64,000 nucleotides of DNA from Spirosoma pollinicola (GTDB lineage: Bacteria; Bacteroidota; Bacteroidia; Cytophagales; Spirosomataceae). Position 1 is the stretch's first letter; each line of letters begins with the position of its first letter. The notes under the pieces are model-generated. The model saw only the letters and a list, made by a program, of their open reading frames with translations. It made no database searches and was not told the origin of the DNA. A program made the translations under genes and the position numbers. The DNA lies in the NCBI RefSeq assembly GCF_002831565.1, contig NZ_CP025096.1, positions 6,067,014-6,131,013 of the forward strand, given 5' to 3'. Below are positions 1 through 9,189 of this stretch, piece after piece.

Positions 1-896
1 CGTGTGCGGTCAACGCTGGCATATACCCCGGCAATGGCACTACTTGGTGGCAGAACAACGGTCTGTTTCGCAATCTCTTTCTTGATGCCCTCGTATAAAC
101 TTGTATTGGTAATTGTTTTGCCGGCAACCAGCTTCCCAGTCTTCAATTCACTCATTTTGAATGTATTGAACGGGCTTCCTGCCTGCGTAATCGTAACGAC
201 TGTTTCGTCGTAATCGAAGTTGATAATCGTTTTTATGTAAGGGTGATAGGCCGCTCCATACGTGAGGTTGTTGGTGCCTATGCCATCGCGAAAACCGCCA
301 ATAGCCGCAGCCATTGTGGCCTGGCCTGCCGTTTGAATATCGCAAATCAGAAAGCGGTCTTTTAGGTCTGCACATTGGGTCAGGGCGGTAGTCAAAACGG
401 CATGATACGTAGCCGGATCGGTAACGCCAACGGCATCGGCAATCACAATCAGGGTTGGTTCATCCTCCTTCGACAGCGCGTTGATACCGGCAATCAACTC
501 GGCCGAATCGACTGTTCGGGGTGTGTTGGGCGCCGAGAAATAATTGTTGACCGCCACGATGTAACAGGGGCCTCCACCATTGGCAAAATACAGTTGCAGA
601 CTCTGAAACAACCGAAACCGGAGCAGCGTGTTCAGGTCGGCTAACCCACCGGTAATTTTCCCGTCAGAATCGAGGGTGAGGGCTGTTATGGGCACCGGGT
701 ACGAACCCCCGTAAATTTCCTGATACTGCGATAGGGATGCGATGCGAACGGGCTTATTCTGCAGGGTCTCACCTTCAAACGTGATGAGTTCGGTATAGCC
801 GATAAAGGCCGGTATAGCCGTTTCGACCTGCGCCACCGAGGGGGGAAACGTAGCCACTTCCCTTACATACACACCGGGGGTATTGAAATTTTCCAT
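1..896 (-). CDS. Contractile injection system tail sheath protein (3' part missing)
   Basis: The reading frame opens at an ATG at 894-896 and runs off the left edge of the window, so about 298 N-terminal residues are visible. It begins with a NTPGVYVREV segment followed by AIPAFIGYTE, the typical N-terminus of phage-tail-sheath proteins of contractile injection systems (Afp2/Pvc2 type). In such systems the sheath polymerises around the inner tube and contracts to drive it into a target. The start lies 5 nt after the stop of the upstream unknown gene, so it is probably the fourth gene of a minus-strand operon that continues beyond the window. The DUF4255 protein nearby supports an eCIS rather than a complete phage. 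The family call is firm; which eCIS subtype it is cannot be told from this fragment. Confidence 0.9.
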   Translation of the reverse strand, partial: MENFNTPGVYVREVATFPPSVAQVETAIPAFIGYTELITFEGETLQNKPVRIASLSQYQEIYGGSYPVPITALTLDSDGKITGGLADLNTLLRFRLFQSLQLYFANGGGPCYIVAVNNYFSAPNTPRTVDSAELIAGINALSKEDEPTLIVIADAVGVTDPATYHAVLTTALTQCADLKDRFLICDIQTAGQATMAAAIGGFRDGIGTNNLTYGAAYHPYIKTIINFDYDETVVTITQAGSPFNTFKMSELKTGKLVAGKTITNTSLYEGIKKEIAKQTVVLPPSSAIAGVYASVDRT

Positions 897-901
897 TGGC
901 C

Positions 902-1990
902 TTAAAGAGTTTGGATACTATCTGATTTGAATTGACTTCCTATTGGATTGGGCAGGGTACGCTGAATGCCGTCCAGCGTTAGTTTGACACTCACCGTCGA
1001 TTCTGCGCTTTTGGGCATTCCCCGGTTGGAGCGGAGCAGAAAAATGCGTTTACCAGCATTGCGCTGTTTAAGAAGGGCGTATTGACGCTGCTCGTAGGTA
1101 TCGGGAGCTATATCGGCCTCCTGAATCCAGCTAAATGCCAGACCAGACAGCCCCGTCGTGGCAGTCGATAAATTGGCTAATGTGTTGTTGGTGATGGTTA
1201 CTTTGTTGGCCGGATCAATGAGATAGTACGACCACGGATTGGCTTTGCCCGTTAGGCTATAATTCGTCGTAACGGTATAGTCTATAGTGCTGTCTTTTAC
1301 GATGTCGATTACACCCCAGGCATTGGTTGTCTCAGCAGAATTGTCAATATAAATTTGCTCCGTTTTTTGCGAAGCGCCCGTGAAGTCAAGTATATAGTTG
1401 CCGGTTTTTAGTGAAAAAGGTGAGTCAGGTAATGTATCAATTTTGGTTAAATCAATATGTAAATTTTGTAAGCCCGTTGCGGGAAAAAATTTAATTAATT
1501 TTTTCCCGGTTCCGGGTATTAATTGGCTCAAATTTACCTGCGTAAAATTTCCACCCAGGGGAAGTGTCAGTTCGGTATTTACAAGCCAGCCATAATCTTT
1601 GTCGCCTAGTTCATTACCTGTACTTTTTGCTAACGTTGTCGTTGAATCAATGATTCCTGCATTTGTGAGGTTAGAAAAGTAAAAGATTCGTTTGCCAAGT
1701 TTTGCAGAAGGGTAGGGTAAGTTTGTAAAATTTTCAACCGTTGAATTGCGTACGTTTAACACGAAACGAAATGACGTCAACGAACTTATTTTTTGCTTTA
1801 TTTCATCCTTTTCATTTTTTGAAAATAGAATCGCACAACCGTCCGGTAGTTGTTTAAAAATAAGGGCGTGATTTGTCAAATTTTTTTCACAGGCTATCGT
1901 CGGCACAATGGAAATATCCGTACACGGCCCTTCAAAATAATCGTGCCGTATCTGAATAAAAAAGAGCCTATCGTATCCTAGTTTTATCAT
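902..1990 (-). CDS. Unknown eCIS-cluster protein, 362 aa
   Basis: I do not recognise a domain in this protein. It has no signal peptide or membrane segment and is rich in Thr, Asn and Ser in the middle, which suggests beta structure. Its start codon overlaps the stop of the upstream DUF4255 gene by 4 nt (ATGA), and its stop is 5 nt before the sheath start, so it is almost certainly co-translated with structural genes of the injection system. A role in the particle (tip, collar or fibre) or in assembly is an inference from position only. The DNA is visibly richer in A and T than the glycoside hydrolase and receptor genes to the right; a run of A/T at about 1486-1506 lies inside it. Confidence 0.75.
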   Translation of the reverse strand: MIKLGYDRLFFIQIRHDYFEGPCTDISIVPTIACEKNLTNHALIFKQLPDGCAILFSKNEKDEIKQKISSLTSFRFVLNVRNSTVENFTNLPYPSAKLGKRIFYFSNLTNAGIIDSTTTLAKSTGNELGDKDYGWLVNTELTLPLGGNFTQVNLSQLIPGTGKKLIKFFPATGLQNLHIDLTKIDTLPDSPFSLKTGNYILDFTGASQKTEQIYIDNSAETTNAWGVIDIVKDSTIDYTVTTNYSLTGKANPWSYYLIDPANKVTITNNTLANLSTATTGLSGLAFSWIQEADIAPDTYEQRQYALLKQRNAGKRIFLLRSNRGMPKSAESTVSVKLTLDGIQRTLPNPIGSQFKSDSIQTL

Positions 1991-2571
1991 AGCCGAATGC
2001 TGCCTATTTCGATGGATGTAATTAGCGAACTTCCTTCCGGCTGCGTATCTTCAATCATAAGCATGCGAACTTTATATAAAACAGAAGGCATATATTTTCC
2101 ACCCAGCATGGCCCAAAGATGATTTAGCTGTTCAAAATTTGGAGAATAGAGCTCAATGACTAATTTCTCAATTTTTGGGTCGAGTGTTGGCGTATTTTCT
2201 TTCGATAGCATGTGTTTTTGTTGAAAGAAACCAAGCACGTTCGAGATTAAAAGGAGGGCGTTTAAATAATTTGTTTCATTGGTTGAGTTGATGGCAAAGA
2301 GTACATAGAAATTCAGGAATAACGCTGGATTGATTCGTTCAATGGTCGATAAACTTTGGAGCCTGTACATGGAGCCGTTTTTTAGTGTCGTCTCCTCTTC
2401 AATATTCACCAGAGACATGATAACGTTGTCGGTAACGGCCTGTGCGTTGCTGCCTTCGGCATTGGCAATGTTCAATAGCTTCACCACCGGCTCTGTAGAA
2501 CCATTCGCGAGAGCCGCCAGCAAATAGGTATTCAGCTCCGTCTTGATTGCTTCAAGTGCCTGCCTTAGCAT
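1987..2571 (-). CDS. DUF4255 / Pvc16-family eCIS protein
   Basis: From the ATG at 2569-2571 the product is 194 aa and begins MLRQALEAIKTELNTYL, typical of the DUF4255 (Pvc16 N-terminal) family. Members are encoded in contractile injection clusters and are thought to act at the end of the tube and sheath (tail terminator or assembly). The middle contains the usual segment 'NITMSLVNIEEE'-like (here NVIMSLVNIEEE) and later LYSPNFEQLNHLWAMLGGKY, matching the conserved C-terminal half of the family. A longer frame opens upstream at 2661, but it overlaps the previous gene by about 50 nt and its extra residues do not look like the family, so I chose the internal ATG. The gene overlaps the next by 4 nt. 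Confidence 0.85.
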   Translation of the reverse strand: MLRQALEAIKTELNTYLLAALANGSTEPVVKLLNIANAEGSNAQAVTDNVIMSLVNIEEETTLKNGSMYRLQSLSTIERINPALFLNFYVLFAINSTNETNYLNALLLISNVLGFFQQKHMLSKENTPTLDPKIEKLVIELYSPNFEQLNHLWAMLGGKYMPSVLYKVRMLMIEDTQPEGSSLITSIEIGSIRL

Positions 2572-2611
2572 AATGAATTGGTAGTAAGTTAAGTGCTTGT
2601 TTACAGGGCGT

Positions 2612-3475
2612 TTAGTCGGTAATGAAGTCCTTTTTGGAAACACTATATTTTCGTTTTCCAAATGTGCCTTCCGCTACCAGTTTATTGATCTCCCGCCGAA
2701 TAACAACCAGGCGTTCATGATATTTAGGCTCGCCAATTTCCAGCAATGCTTTGAGCGGATTTGCACTTTGCAAAGCGGCTTTGATCGTTGCACTTTTGCC
2801 CCGGCCCTGATGCCTGATATCACAAATGACTAAGCATATTATATCAGGTTTACCATCTAATTTATACAGCGCGGCATACTCCACCATTTTTGCCTTAAAG
2901 TGCTTAATCCCTACGTCTATTTGTACCAGCTTATGTTGTGGATCATTTTGCACCCAATGGACTAACTTTGCCGCCTGAATTACTTCGGTATCTTCAACTT
3001 CACTTAATGATGGATTCAGGTAATCCATCAGACCTTCTGTAGACGAATCTGTTTCAAGAACGACAGACCCATTGTCTGTAAGTCGAACAACTCTATTATT
3101 CTCTACTTTCAAATCCGGGAAATAGTCGCCAGCAAGTGGCAATTTAAGGAGGGCTCGAAAATAGGTAACGAAATCTCCATTGGGCACATGAGCACCATAT
3201 TGAAGAAATGAAAACGTAAATCGTGCCCGATCATACGTATTTAATGTATGGAAAAATCCTCCTTCGGCGGTGGCTGTCGGATGAATAAAGTCAGCCCAAA
3301 ATCCGTATGTTTCTCTGAAATCTACCCGATTATATCGTTGAGTTGATACACCATTTACATTCATCAATCCTTTAAAGTTTTCAAAAGGCACGCGTGTGCC
3401 AATGAAGAATCGATTTCCATCAATTTTTCCAAAATATTTATTTGTTTGCTCCAAAGAGAAACTGACAATTTTCAT
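2612..3475 (-). CDS. Possible lysozyme-like protein at the head of the eCIS operon
   Basis: This 287-aa protein has no signal peptide. Residues around 70-100 carry an E-GGFF-TLNTYDRA-FTFSFLQ pattern. I associate this with a lysozyme/chitosanase-like hydrolase family seen with phage-tail-like systems, in which an acidic residue before the GGFF segment would be catalytic. That assignment comes from motif memory and is tentative. The C-terminal half (about residues 170-287) contains predicted helices and a basic tail (GKRKYSVSKKDF). It is the first visible gene of the minus-strand eCIS operon, about 40 nt upstream of the DUF4255 start. It could instead be a cargo or effector of the particle. Confidence 0.55.
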   Translation of the reverse strand: MKIVSFSLEQTNKYFGKIDGNRFFIGTRVPFENFKGLMNVNGVSTQRYNRVDFRETYGFWADFIHPTATAEGGFFHTLNTYDRARFTFSFLQYGAHVPNGDFVTYFRALLKLPLAGDYFPDLKVENNRVVRLTDNGSVVLETDSSTEGLMDYLNPSLSEVEDTEVIQAAKLVHWVQNDPQHKLVQIDVGIKHFKAKMVEYAALYKLDGKPDIICLVICDIRHQGRGKSATIKAALQSANPLKALLEIGEPKYHERLVVIRREINKLVAEGTFGKRKYSVSKKDFITD

Positions 3476-4071
3476 AGTGAATAGCTTATTAAAAATAAAA
3501 ATATACGCGCATGCAGGCCGCTTAATTTTCGCGGGAGGCCAATCGGGAAATAAAATTGATAATTTTACGAGGCTAATTTTCTATTGAAAAAAGCTGCGTA
3601 ACGTTTTGCTAAGCAGAGCGACACTAGTAGCTGCCTAAGTGTTCTTAGGTAGAAAAGTGCCTAATGCAAACGCGTTAAATTTTAGAGCGGGGAAATCAAC
3701 TATTATCGTGATGCTAAGATATTCTTTAGGTGTAGCCGAATGACTATCTAGTTATTAAACGGTAACAAGACCTAGCTTAACGTGATAAATGGAATTTAGC
3801 TACTACACAAAAGGCGGATTTTTGTCATGGCTCCGGCCACCCGGCCCGACGCAAGGAGGGATCTTCGGTATATGCTGAAAACTCAGTCTCGGCCGAAGAT
3901 CCCTCCTTGCGTCGGGCCGGGTGGCCGGAGCCATGACAAAAATCAATTGAAGTCAGCTCATTGATAAGTAGTATGGTAATTTGAAGTTTAGCCATTATCC
4001 ATGTTAGCTTAGGTCAAAAACTGACTTAAACCGGGTCTTGCCGGAAGAAAAAAAAAGTACTTGGTACGCTG
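3476..4071. other. Intergenic region with a long inverted repeat
   Basis: This is about 600 nt without a credible gene. The right part, after the 3' end of the rhamnosidase gene, holds the 51-nt-arm inverted repeat described separately. The left part is AT-rich and should contain the promoter of the eCIS operon. The nearest match to a Bacteroidota -7 box on the minus strand (TATATTTT near 3505) lacks a convincing -33 element. Confidence 0.5.
3818..3943. repeat. Perfect inverted repeat, 51-nt arms
   Basis: The arms 3818-3868 and 3893-3943 are exact reverse complements, with a 24-nt loop. The inner third of each arm (ggagggatcttcgg and its complement) also occurs in the inverted repeat at 40306-40394. 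It lies about 130 nt beyond the stop of the GH106 gene and may act as a terminator or mRNA stabiliser. The length and the second copy point to a dispersed palindromic repeat family rather than a plain terminator. Confidence 0.9.
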
Positions 4072-6693
4072 TTATTTCACTGTTGGCGTCAATGTTATGG
4101 GGCCAAGTAAACCAGATGGTAAAGCATCCCAACTGGTGGCGTCGAAAGGCTTGTAGCGAATGTCGACGATGTTGATATCATAAAACTTTTTCCAGCCCGG
4201 ATGTTGCCGGTCATAGAGCCGCATGTAGTTGGCCGAGAGGTTGGTGACGGTTATTTCCAGTTGATTATCGTGCGCTTTTAGCAGGCTGGCTGGAATTGAC
4301 AGCCGGAAGGGAATGCACCAGGCTGTACCCACTGGCTGGCCATTCAGCTGTACATCTGCTACTTCACGTACATCGCCGAGGTCGAGTGTGTAAGTCGATG
4401 CGATAGCCCCGGCAGGTAAGTCAAAGGTAGTTTTGTAGCGAGCGGTACCGGAAAAATAACTCGCCGAATCGGAGAGGGTTGTCCACGAAACAAGGTTCGG
4501 CATGGTTGCTGATGGGATGCGGGCGGGCCGTCCTGTTCCAAATTGAATCTGCCAGGGTGTTTTAAGGGTAATAGCCGTTGCCGAAGAAGGAGTGGCGTTT
4601 GTGTAAACGGGCGCACCCGGACTTACATTGATAAAAAGTGACTGCCCCGGTTCCAGTGCCAGATACACCTCGTTTTTTCTGTTTTTACCTTGCCGGATGG
4701 GTAAGGCTTTCTGCTGGTTGGTCAGTGGGTCGAAGCCCGTCACCTGCCCCGTTGCCGACAGTGTAATCCAGTTTTGGTGAAAGCGGTTACTCAAATTCGT
4801 AATGAAATACTGGGTGGTATCTCTGGCAACTCCAGCCTCCTTACCGGACGCGGCCCGGCGTTTGCGAATAAATGATAGCCCTTCCGACGCCCAGCCTTCC
4901 ACCCGAACGCCCATCTGATTCAGCGTACCAAAAAGATCAGAACTGACCTTTACGGTTGGTACTGTCTGAAGGGTTTTGCCCAGTTGCTGAACCATCTCTG
5001 TTCGCGCCTGATGATTCCGGAAGCCAGAAGCCTGCTGCGGAAACTGTTTATCAAAAATGACTCGAACACCCTGTTGAGCGAGTTTCGTCAACTGCCTTAA
5101 TGACGTTTCTGGTATATAGGTGGCCGGTGGTACCAGAATTACCTGATAGGTTGAACCACTGGCACTCCGAACGCCCTGTTCAGTGGCTGTCAGGCTATTC
5201 AGCAAGGCATCGGATACATAATCGAACGAATAGCCATGCGCTGTCAATTGTTCGCACAATTGTCCAAATGGCTGAGGCAGCAGCCAGCGTTCAACATGGT
5301 GAACCTCCAGTTGGTGGATACCCCCCGCCGATTTGGCCTGCGTTGCCCATAAGTCATGAATGGGAAAATACACCAGCACATCGTTATCGGGCTTGCTGCT
5401 TTGCAGGCGTGTCTGGCATCGTTCGATGTAGTGGTTGAGCAAGGGCAAATGCGGCCAAAAGTGGGAGGTAGGGCCATAATTTGTCGACGCGTAGAACAGC
5501 CAGCCCGGCGAATCCACGCGGGGCCATCCTTCCGAAGGGGGCGAGTAGGGGATGCCGTGGTAAAATACGTGATTGATCCCCGATGCAAACAACTCATCGA
5601 CCTGTGGTTTTATCTGCGATAACGACACCTGAAAATGGTTTGCCAGCCAGGTGCCGGTTTCTGAACTAACCAGCGGCTTGCCCATTAAATTAGCCGCCGA
5701 TGAAACAAACTTCATGGCCAGCGGATTAGGTGTGCCAAAGCGGTCGACTTCGTAATTGGCATCGACCCGCAAACCGGGTATCGGAAACCGGCTGGAGCCA
5801 AACGATTCCGTTTCGGGAATATCGGCGGCAGCGTAGAGATCAATCAGGTTGCCCGGTGCTCCGTGTGCCTGATTTCGGGTTCGATAACCGGCTTTATGCG
5901 CCCAACTGGTCCAGGGTTTGGCAAAGCCATCCAGCAGTAATTCAGCCAGTGTCTGGTGATAATCCTGATGGACAAGAATGCTGTTGGGCGTTTGGGTCGT
6001 ATCAAGAAAAGCGGCTAACTGGCTGTTGAGGTCGTAACCGCGCCGGGTCTTAAATTCGGTCAGGAAGTTAGCTGTCCAGTTGGCCCCGTACACCTCATAG
6101 GAGTCATTATAAACGGCGCGGGGTTTTTCCGGCGACTGATTGAGGGTAGAGTCGAAGCGTTGCAAATACTGGTCAACCGCCTGTTTGCTGAAGTAGTCGA
6201 TCACCAAACCCTGTCCGCCCGGAGCTGGTCGTTTTACCTGTTGGTTGGTTAGGGAAGCGGTTAGTTTCCCATTCGCTATTTCCCATTTCTTGGCAGCCAT
6301 AGCAGGCGTAATGCCCGGCCCGCCAAACGGCCAGCCGGTGCCGGTAGTCAGGTCAACACCCACGCCCAGCCGTTTCCCTTCACGAACGGTATGCGCAAAG
6401 ACGGCCAGCCAGCGATCTGAAAGGAATGGAATAAACTGCTTTTCGTAGCCTTTAACCCCATAAATCGGGATGATGTGAACCCCGCCAAGACCAGCCTGTG
6501 AAAACTGTTCGAGCTGTTGCGTAATATCGACTTCATTTACCGCATTGCCCATCCACCACCAGTAGGTCCAGGGGCGTGCTGTCGTACCCTGTGACTGTTG
6601 GGGGGTAATTTTCTTTGGCGTTTGTGCGCAGGACGGTGAAAAACAAGTTAGCCACACAGCCAGTGACAAGCTGGCCAAAAAGGAATAGTTCAT
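4072..6693 (-). CDS. GH106-type alpha-L-rhamnosidase, exported
   Basis: This 873-aa protein has an N-terminal signal peptide ending near CAQ (residues 1-24). The mature start RPWTYWWWMGNAV followed by a GLGGVHIIPIYG segment is characteristic of glycoside hydrolase family 106 (BT0986/RhaM type), which releases L-rhamnose from plant or bacterial glycans by inversion. The segment YNDSYEVYGANWT (about 194-206) and SSETGTWL (about 344) fall in the catalytic barrel region. The C-terminal 130 residues form a galactose-binding-like beta-sandwich with LDLGDVREVADVQLNGQPVG. It follows the receptor-like gene by about 60 nt on the same strand, which suggests periplasmic processing of an imported glycan. 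Exact substrate is inferred from the family. Confidence 0.85.
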   Translation of the reverse strand: MNYSFLASLSLAVWLTCFSPSCAQTPKKITPQQSQGTTARPWTYWWWMGNAVNEVDITQQLEQFSQAGLGGVHIIPIYGVKGYEKQFIPFLSDRWLAVFAHTVREGKRLGVGVDLTTGTGWPFGGPGITPAMAAKKWEIANGKLTASLTNQQVKRPAPGGQGLVIDYFSKQAVDQYLQRFDSTLNQSPEKPRAVYNDSYEVYGANWTANFLTEFKTRRGYDLNSQLAAFLDTTQTPNSILVHQDYHQTLAELLLDGFAKPWTSWAHKAGYRTRNQAHGAPGNLIDLYAAADIPETESFGSSRFPIPGLRVDANYEVDRFGTPNPLAMKFVSSAANLMGKPLVSSETGTWLANHFQVSLSQIKPQVDELFASGINHVFYHGIPYSPPSEGWPRVDSPGWLFYASTNYGPTSHFWPHLPLLNHYIERCQTRLQSSKPDNDVLVYFPIHDLWATQAKSAGGIHQLEVHHVERWLLPQPFGQLCEQLTAHGYSFDYVSDALLNSLTATEQGVRSASGSTYQVILVPPATYIPETSLRQLTKLAQQGVRVIFDKQFPQQASGFRNHQARTEMVQQLGKTLQTVPTVKVSSDLFGTLNQMGVRVEGWASEGLSFIRKRRAASGKEAGVARDTTQYFITNLSNRFHQNWITLSATGQVTGFDPLTNQQKALPIRQGKNRKNEVYLALEPGQSLFINVSPGAPVYTNATPSSATAITLKTPWQIQFGTGRPARIPSATMPNLVSWTTLSDSASYFSGTARYKTTFDLPAGAIASTYTLDLGDVREVADVQLNGQPVGTAWCIPFRLSIPASLLKAHDNQLEITVTNLSANYMRLYDRQHPGWKKFYDINIVDIRYKPFDATSWDALPSGLLGPITLTPTVK

Positions 6694-6755
6694 GAGATAC
6701 GGTCAGAAGTTCTGCAAGCAACATACCCTTCGCTGGAACGCCGTACTGTACTCAC

Positions 6756-9161
6756 CTACTTGGGTGTGTTTTTTACCTCGAACAGAACCCGCTGGCTACC
6801 CGCCTGACCGTCGGTTGTCAGGCCATTTACGTCGACCACATAGGTGCCGGGTTGGTCGGAGGTGAAGAATTGCGTGCGAACGTTGCCCTGCGCATCGGTG
6901 CGCAATTCTGGATTCCAGTACAACAACGTTCTGCCGTCGGGCAGTCGGCTGCCTATTTGTTTCGGGGTTTCATAACGGGGTGAATAAAACTCCCTTTGCA
7001 GTTGCAGACCGTCGTAGGGCAGGGTCAATGCATTGGCGCTAATCGGAAAGCCAGCCATATCGCCCTTATAGGACATGAAGCTGATAACCCCCGGAAACAC
7101 GCCGGGGCCAATGAAATAGTGATTTGTGATAACGTCTATCTGTTTGATCTTCAGCGGGCTAAAGTCGATGATTTTGTCCATGTCGAAGATGGGTACGCCA
7201 TTCATCAGCACAAGGGACGGTTCTTCGAAAGTAGTTCGATACGGTGCATTCGGCACATAAAGCCGATAATGCCCCTGCTTTTTTCGGGGCATAACGCCCA
7301 GGACGTATTCGCGCAAAACCTCCTCCATTCGCGGAAAACGCGTATAGATATCCAGCAGATACGATTCGCCCGGTTTGCCATAGAACGCGCTGCTGTCAAC
7401 CTGTGGGTACCGATACTGGATTGCCTGATCGCCCCAGTAGGTTCCCTGTACCTGCATGGACACGCTACGTGTCAAGAGTTGATCGGCCTGAGATTCTCTC
7501 ACCGATAAGTCGGGTAGGCGTGTGCTGGATAGGGAACTGGAGAAGGGGCTGGCAACGGTTAATTTTAGTAAACTATCCTGCGGGTTGGTCTGAACAATAA
7601 TGTTTTTTGCCCCATAAAAGTCCTGCATTTCGAAGCGTACCTGCCCTTCGGCATTACTTCGCGACACATAAAGTCGAAGCGGCTTGCCGGGTGTCGACAG
7701 GTACGTTATGACATTCGGAACTGGGGTTCCCGAAACTGGATCGGTAACCGTGCCCTGAATAAGCAAACCGTTATGCTCAGGAATAAAGGGTTGTTTTGGT
7801 TGCTGTAGGGGGGCTGCGCTGGCGAGAATAGTATCCCATCGGAATCGACGCCAGCCATGCGTCAGCATCAGGTTGTCTGTGGCCTGGGCAACTTCGGGGG
7901 TTTCTGGCTGCAGGTAATATGTAGGCGATTCAATTTGCCCCCGCAGGTCGGATGTCATCCATAAATAACTTAGAATACTGCCTGAATCACTGCCCGCCAA
8001 CGAATCGAGCCTATACACAGACACCGATAGAGCCGCTTGCTTAGTCTGCGTATTGGCCCCCTGAATGGACGCATCCAGCGTTACTTTAGTCCGGGATGCA
8101 TACTGACGCAGGTCTGATTTGAGGTTGATGGTAAGGGGATTAATGGGGCGCTTGAAGTACAGTCGTTCGCAAACGGGCTTTCGGTTGGCATCGAAGATCG
8201 TCAGATGCGAAATGCCTTCGCCCAATGTCTTTTTGTCAATCAAAAACGACGTCTCGCGTTGAATTGGCCGTAGTTCGGCCGCTTTGATTTCGTTTCGGGT
8301 GTGCGCGAACAAATACACTGCCGAAGCTGCCTCCACATTGGTATTGACCGTTATTTTTACCTGGCTGGCGGTGCTTTCTTCGAGCCGCATGGTATATCCC
8401 TGTGGCTCGATCGTTGGGAGGGGGCGGGAAACAAGATGCCCTTTCTCGTCGGTCAGCGTAATTCGATAGCCCGCCGTGTTCGAGGGCGTAAACGTGAAAT
8501 TTCCGATACCGAATTTATGCGACGAAACGCGTGCCAGGGTATCGTTTTGGGCAGTCAGCAACCACCCTCGAACCGGCACGCCCCGCCCCGATGCATCGAC
8601 AATCCTGAACGCCACCTTGCCGGGAAGTCCCTGCACCAGATGGCCACCTTCGGGGAAAAGCTGGATGTCGTAATCGGGCGTTTCCCTGAGCAGGGGCAAC
8701 CCGAGCGGGGTAAAGGGGTTTACGATGGTGAGGGTCTTCTCGAAGAAAAAATCAGGGCTACTGTTTTTCATCCAGTTCGTATAGGCCCGCATGAGGTAGT
8801 TGCCGGAGCGTAAGGATGAGGGCAGAAACAACGCACCATTTCCTCCACCCGCCGAGACGGGAACTTTGGTTTGCAGAACTGATTTTTGATCTTTGTCTAT
8901 TAATTCAATGTAGGTTACTTTACTGACATCGAGGGGCTTGTGTTCGGTGCCATCAACATAGTAGACTTTAAACCACATCGTTTCGCCAGTGATGTAAAAC
9001 GCCTGATCGGTGTGTACGAACAGCTTCTCCTGAAGGGCGTGCCGACGGTAATTATCAAAGGGCTGTATCAGCGCACTGACCGATGATGGGGGTTGACCAA
9101 CTGCCGTCAGGCTGCTGATGAGTAGCCCGTAAAAAAATACACGTTGGAGAAGAGAAAGCAT
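6756..9161 (-). CDS. MG2-domain / TonB-plug-like outer-envelope protein
   Basis: This 801-aa protein has a signal peptide ending near AVGQ (residues 1-22). Residues about 40-135 (KLFVHTDQAFYITGETMWFKVYYVDG) form the MG2 macroglobulin-like domain common in Bacteroidota surface proteins. The middle has further beta-sandwich domains, including a carboxypeptidase-regulatory-like stretch around 470-540. A plug-like segment occurs late (VLMNGVPIFDMDKIIDFSPLKIKQIDVITN, about 650-680, shown here in part), but there is no 22-strand barrel after it. Such proteins accompany TonB receptors and their role is not settled. It starts 28 nt after the DUF4249 gene stop, in the same operon. Confidence 0.75.
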   Translation of the reverse strand: MLSLLQRVFFYGLLISSLTAVGQPPSSVSALIQPFDNYRRHALQEKLFVHTDQAFYITGETMWFKVYYVDGTEHKPLDVSKVTYIELIDKDQKSVLQTKVPVSAGGGNGALFLPSSLRSGNYLMRAYTNWMKNSSPDFFFEKTLTIVNPFTPLGLPLLRETPDYDIQLFPEGGHLVQGLPGKVAFRIVDASGRGVPVRGWLLTAQNDTLARVSSHKFGIGNFTFTPSNTAGYRITLTDEKGHLVSRPLPTIEPQGYTMRLEESTASQVKITVNTNVEAASAVYLFAHTRNEIKAAELRPIQRETSFLIDKKTLGEGISHLTIFDANRKPVCERLYFKRPINPLTINLKSDLRQYASRTKVTLDASIQGANTQTKQAALSVSVYRLDSLAGSDSGSILSYLWMTSDLRGQIESPTYYLQPETPEVAQATDNLMLTHGWRRFRWDTILASAAPLQQPKQPFIPEHNGLLIQGTVTDPVSGTPVPNVITYLSTPGKPLRLYVSRSNAEGQVRFEMQDFYGAKNIIVQTNPQDSLLKLTVASPFSSSLSSTRLPDLSVRESQADQLLTRSVSMQVQGTYWGDQAIQYRYPQVDSSAFYGKPGESYLLDIYTRFPRMEEVLREYVLGVMPRKKQGHYRLYVPNAPYRTTFEEPSLVLMNGVPIFDMDKIIDFSPLKIKQIDVITNHYFIGPGVFPGVISFMSYKGDMAGFPISANALTLPYDGLQLQREFYSPRYETPKQIGSRLPDGRTLLYWNPELRTDAQGNVRTQFFTSDQPGTYVVDVNGLTTDGQAGSQRVLFEVKNTPK

Positions 9162-9189
9162 AGCAGGTTCGTTCGGTGGAAAGGGATTA

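Noticed and set aside
8301-8813. 170-codon plus-strand ORF inside the MG2-protein gene
   Set aside because: It is an antisense shadow of the real gene and contains no signal or motif.
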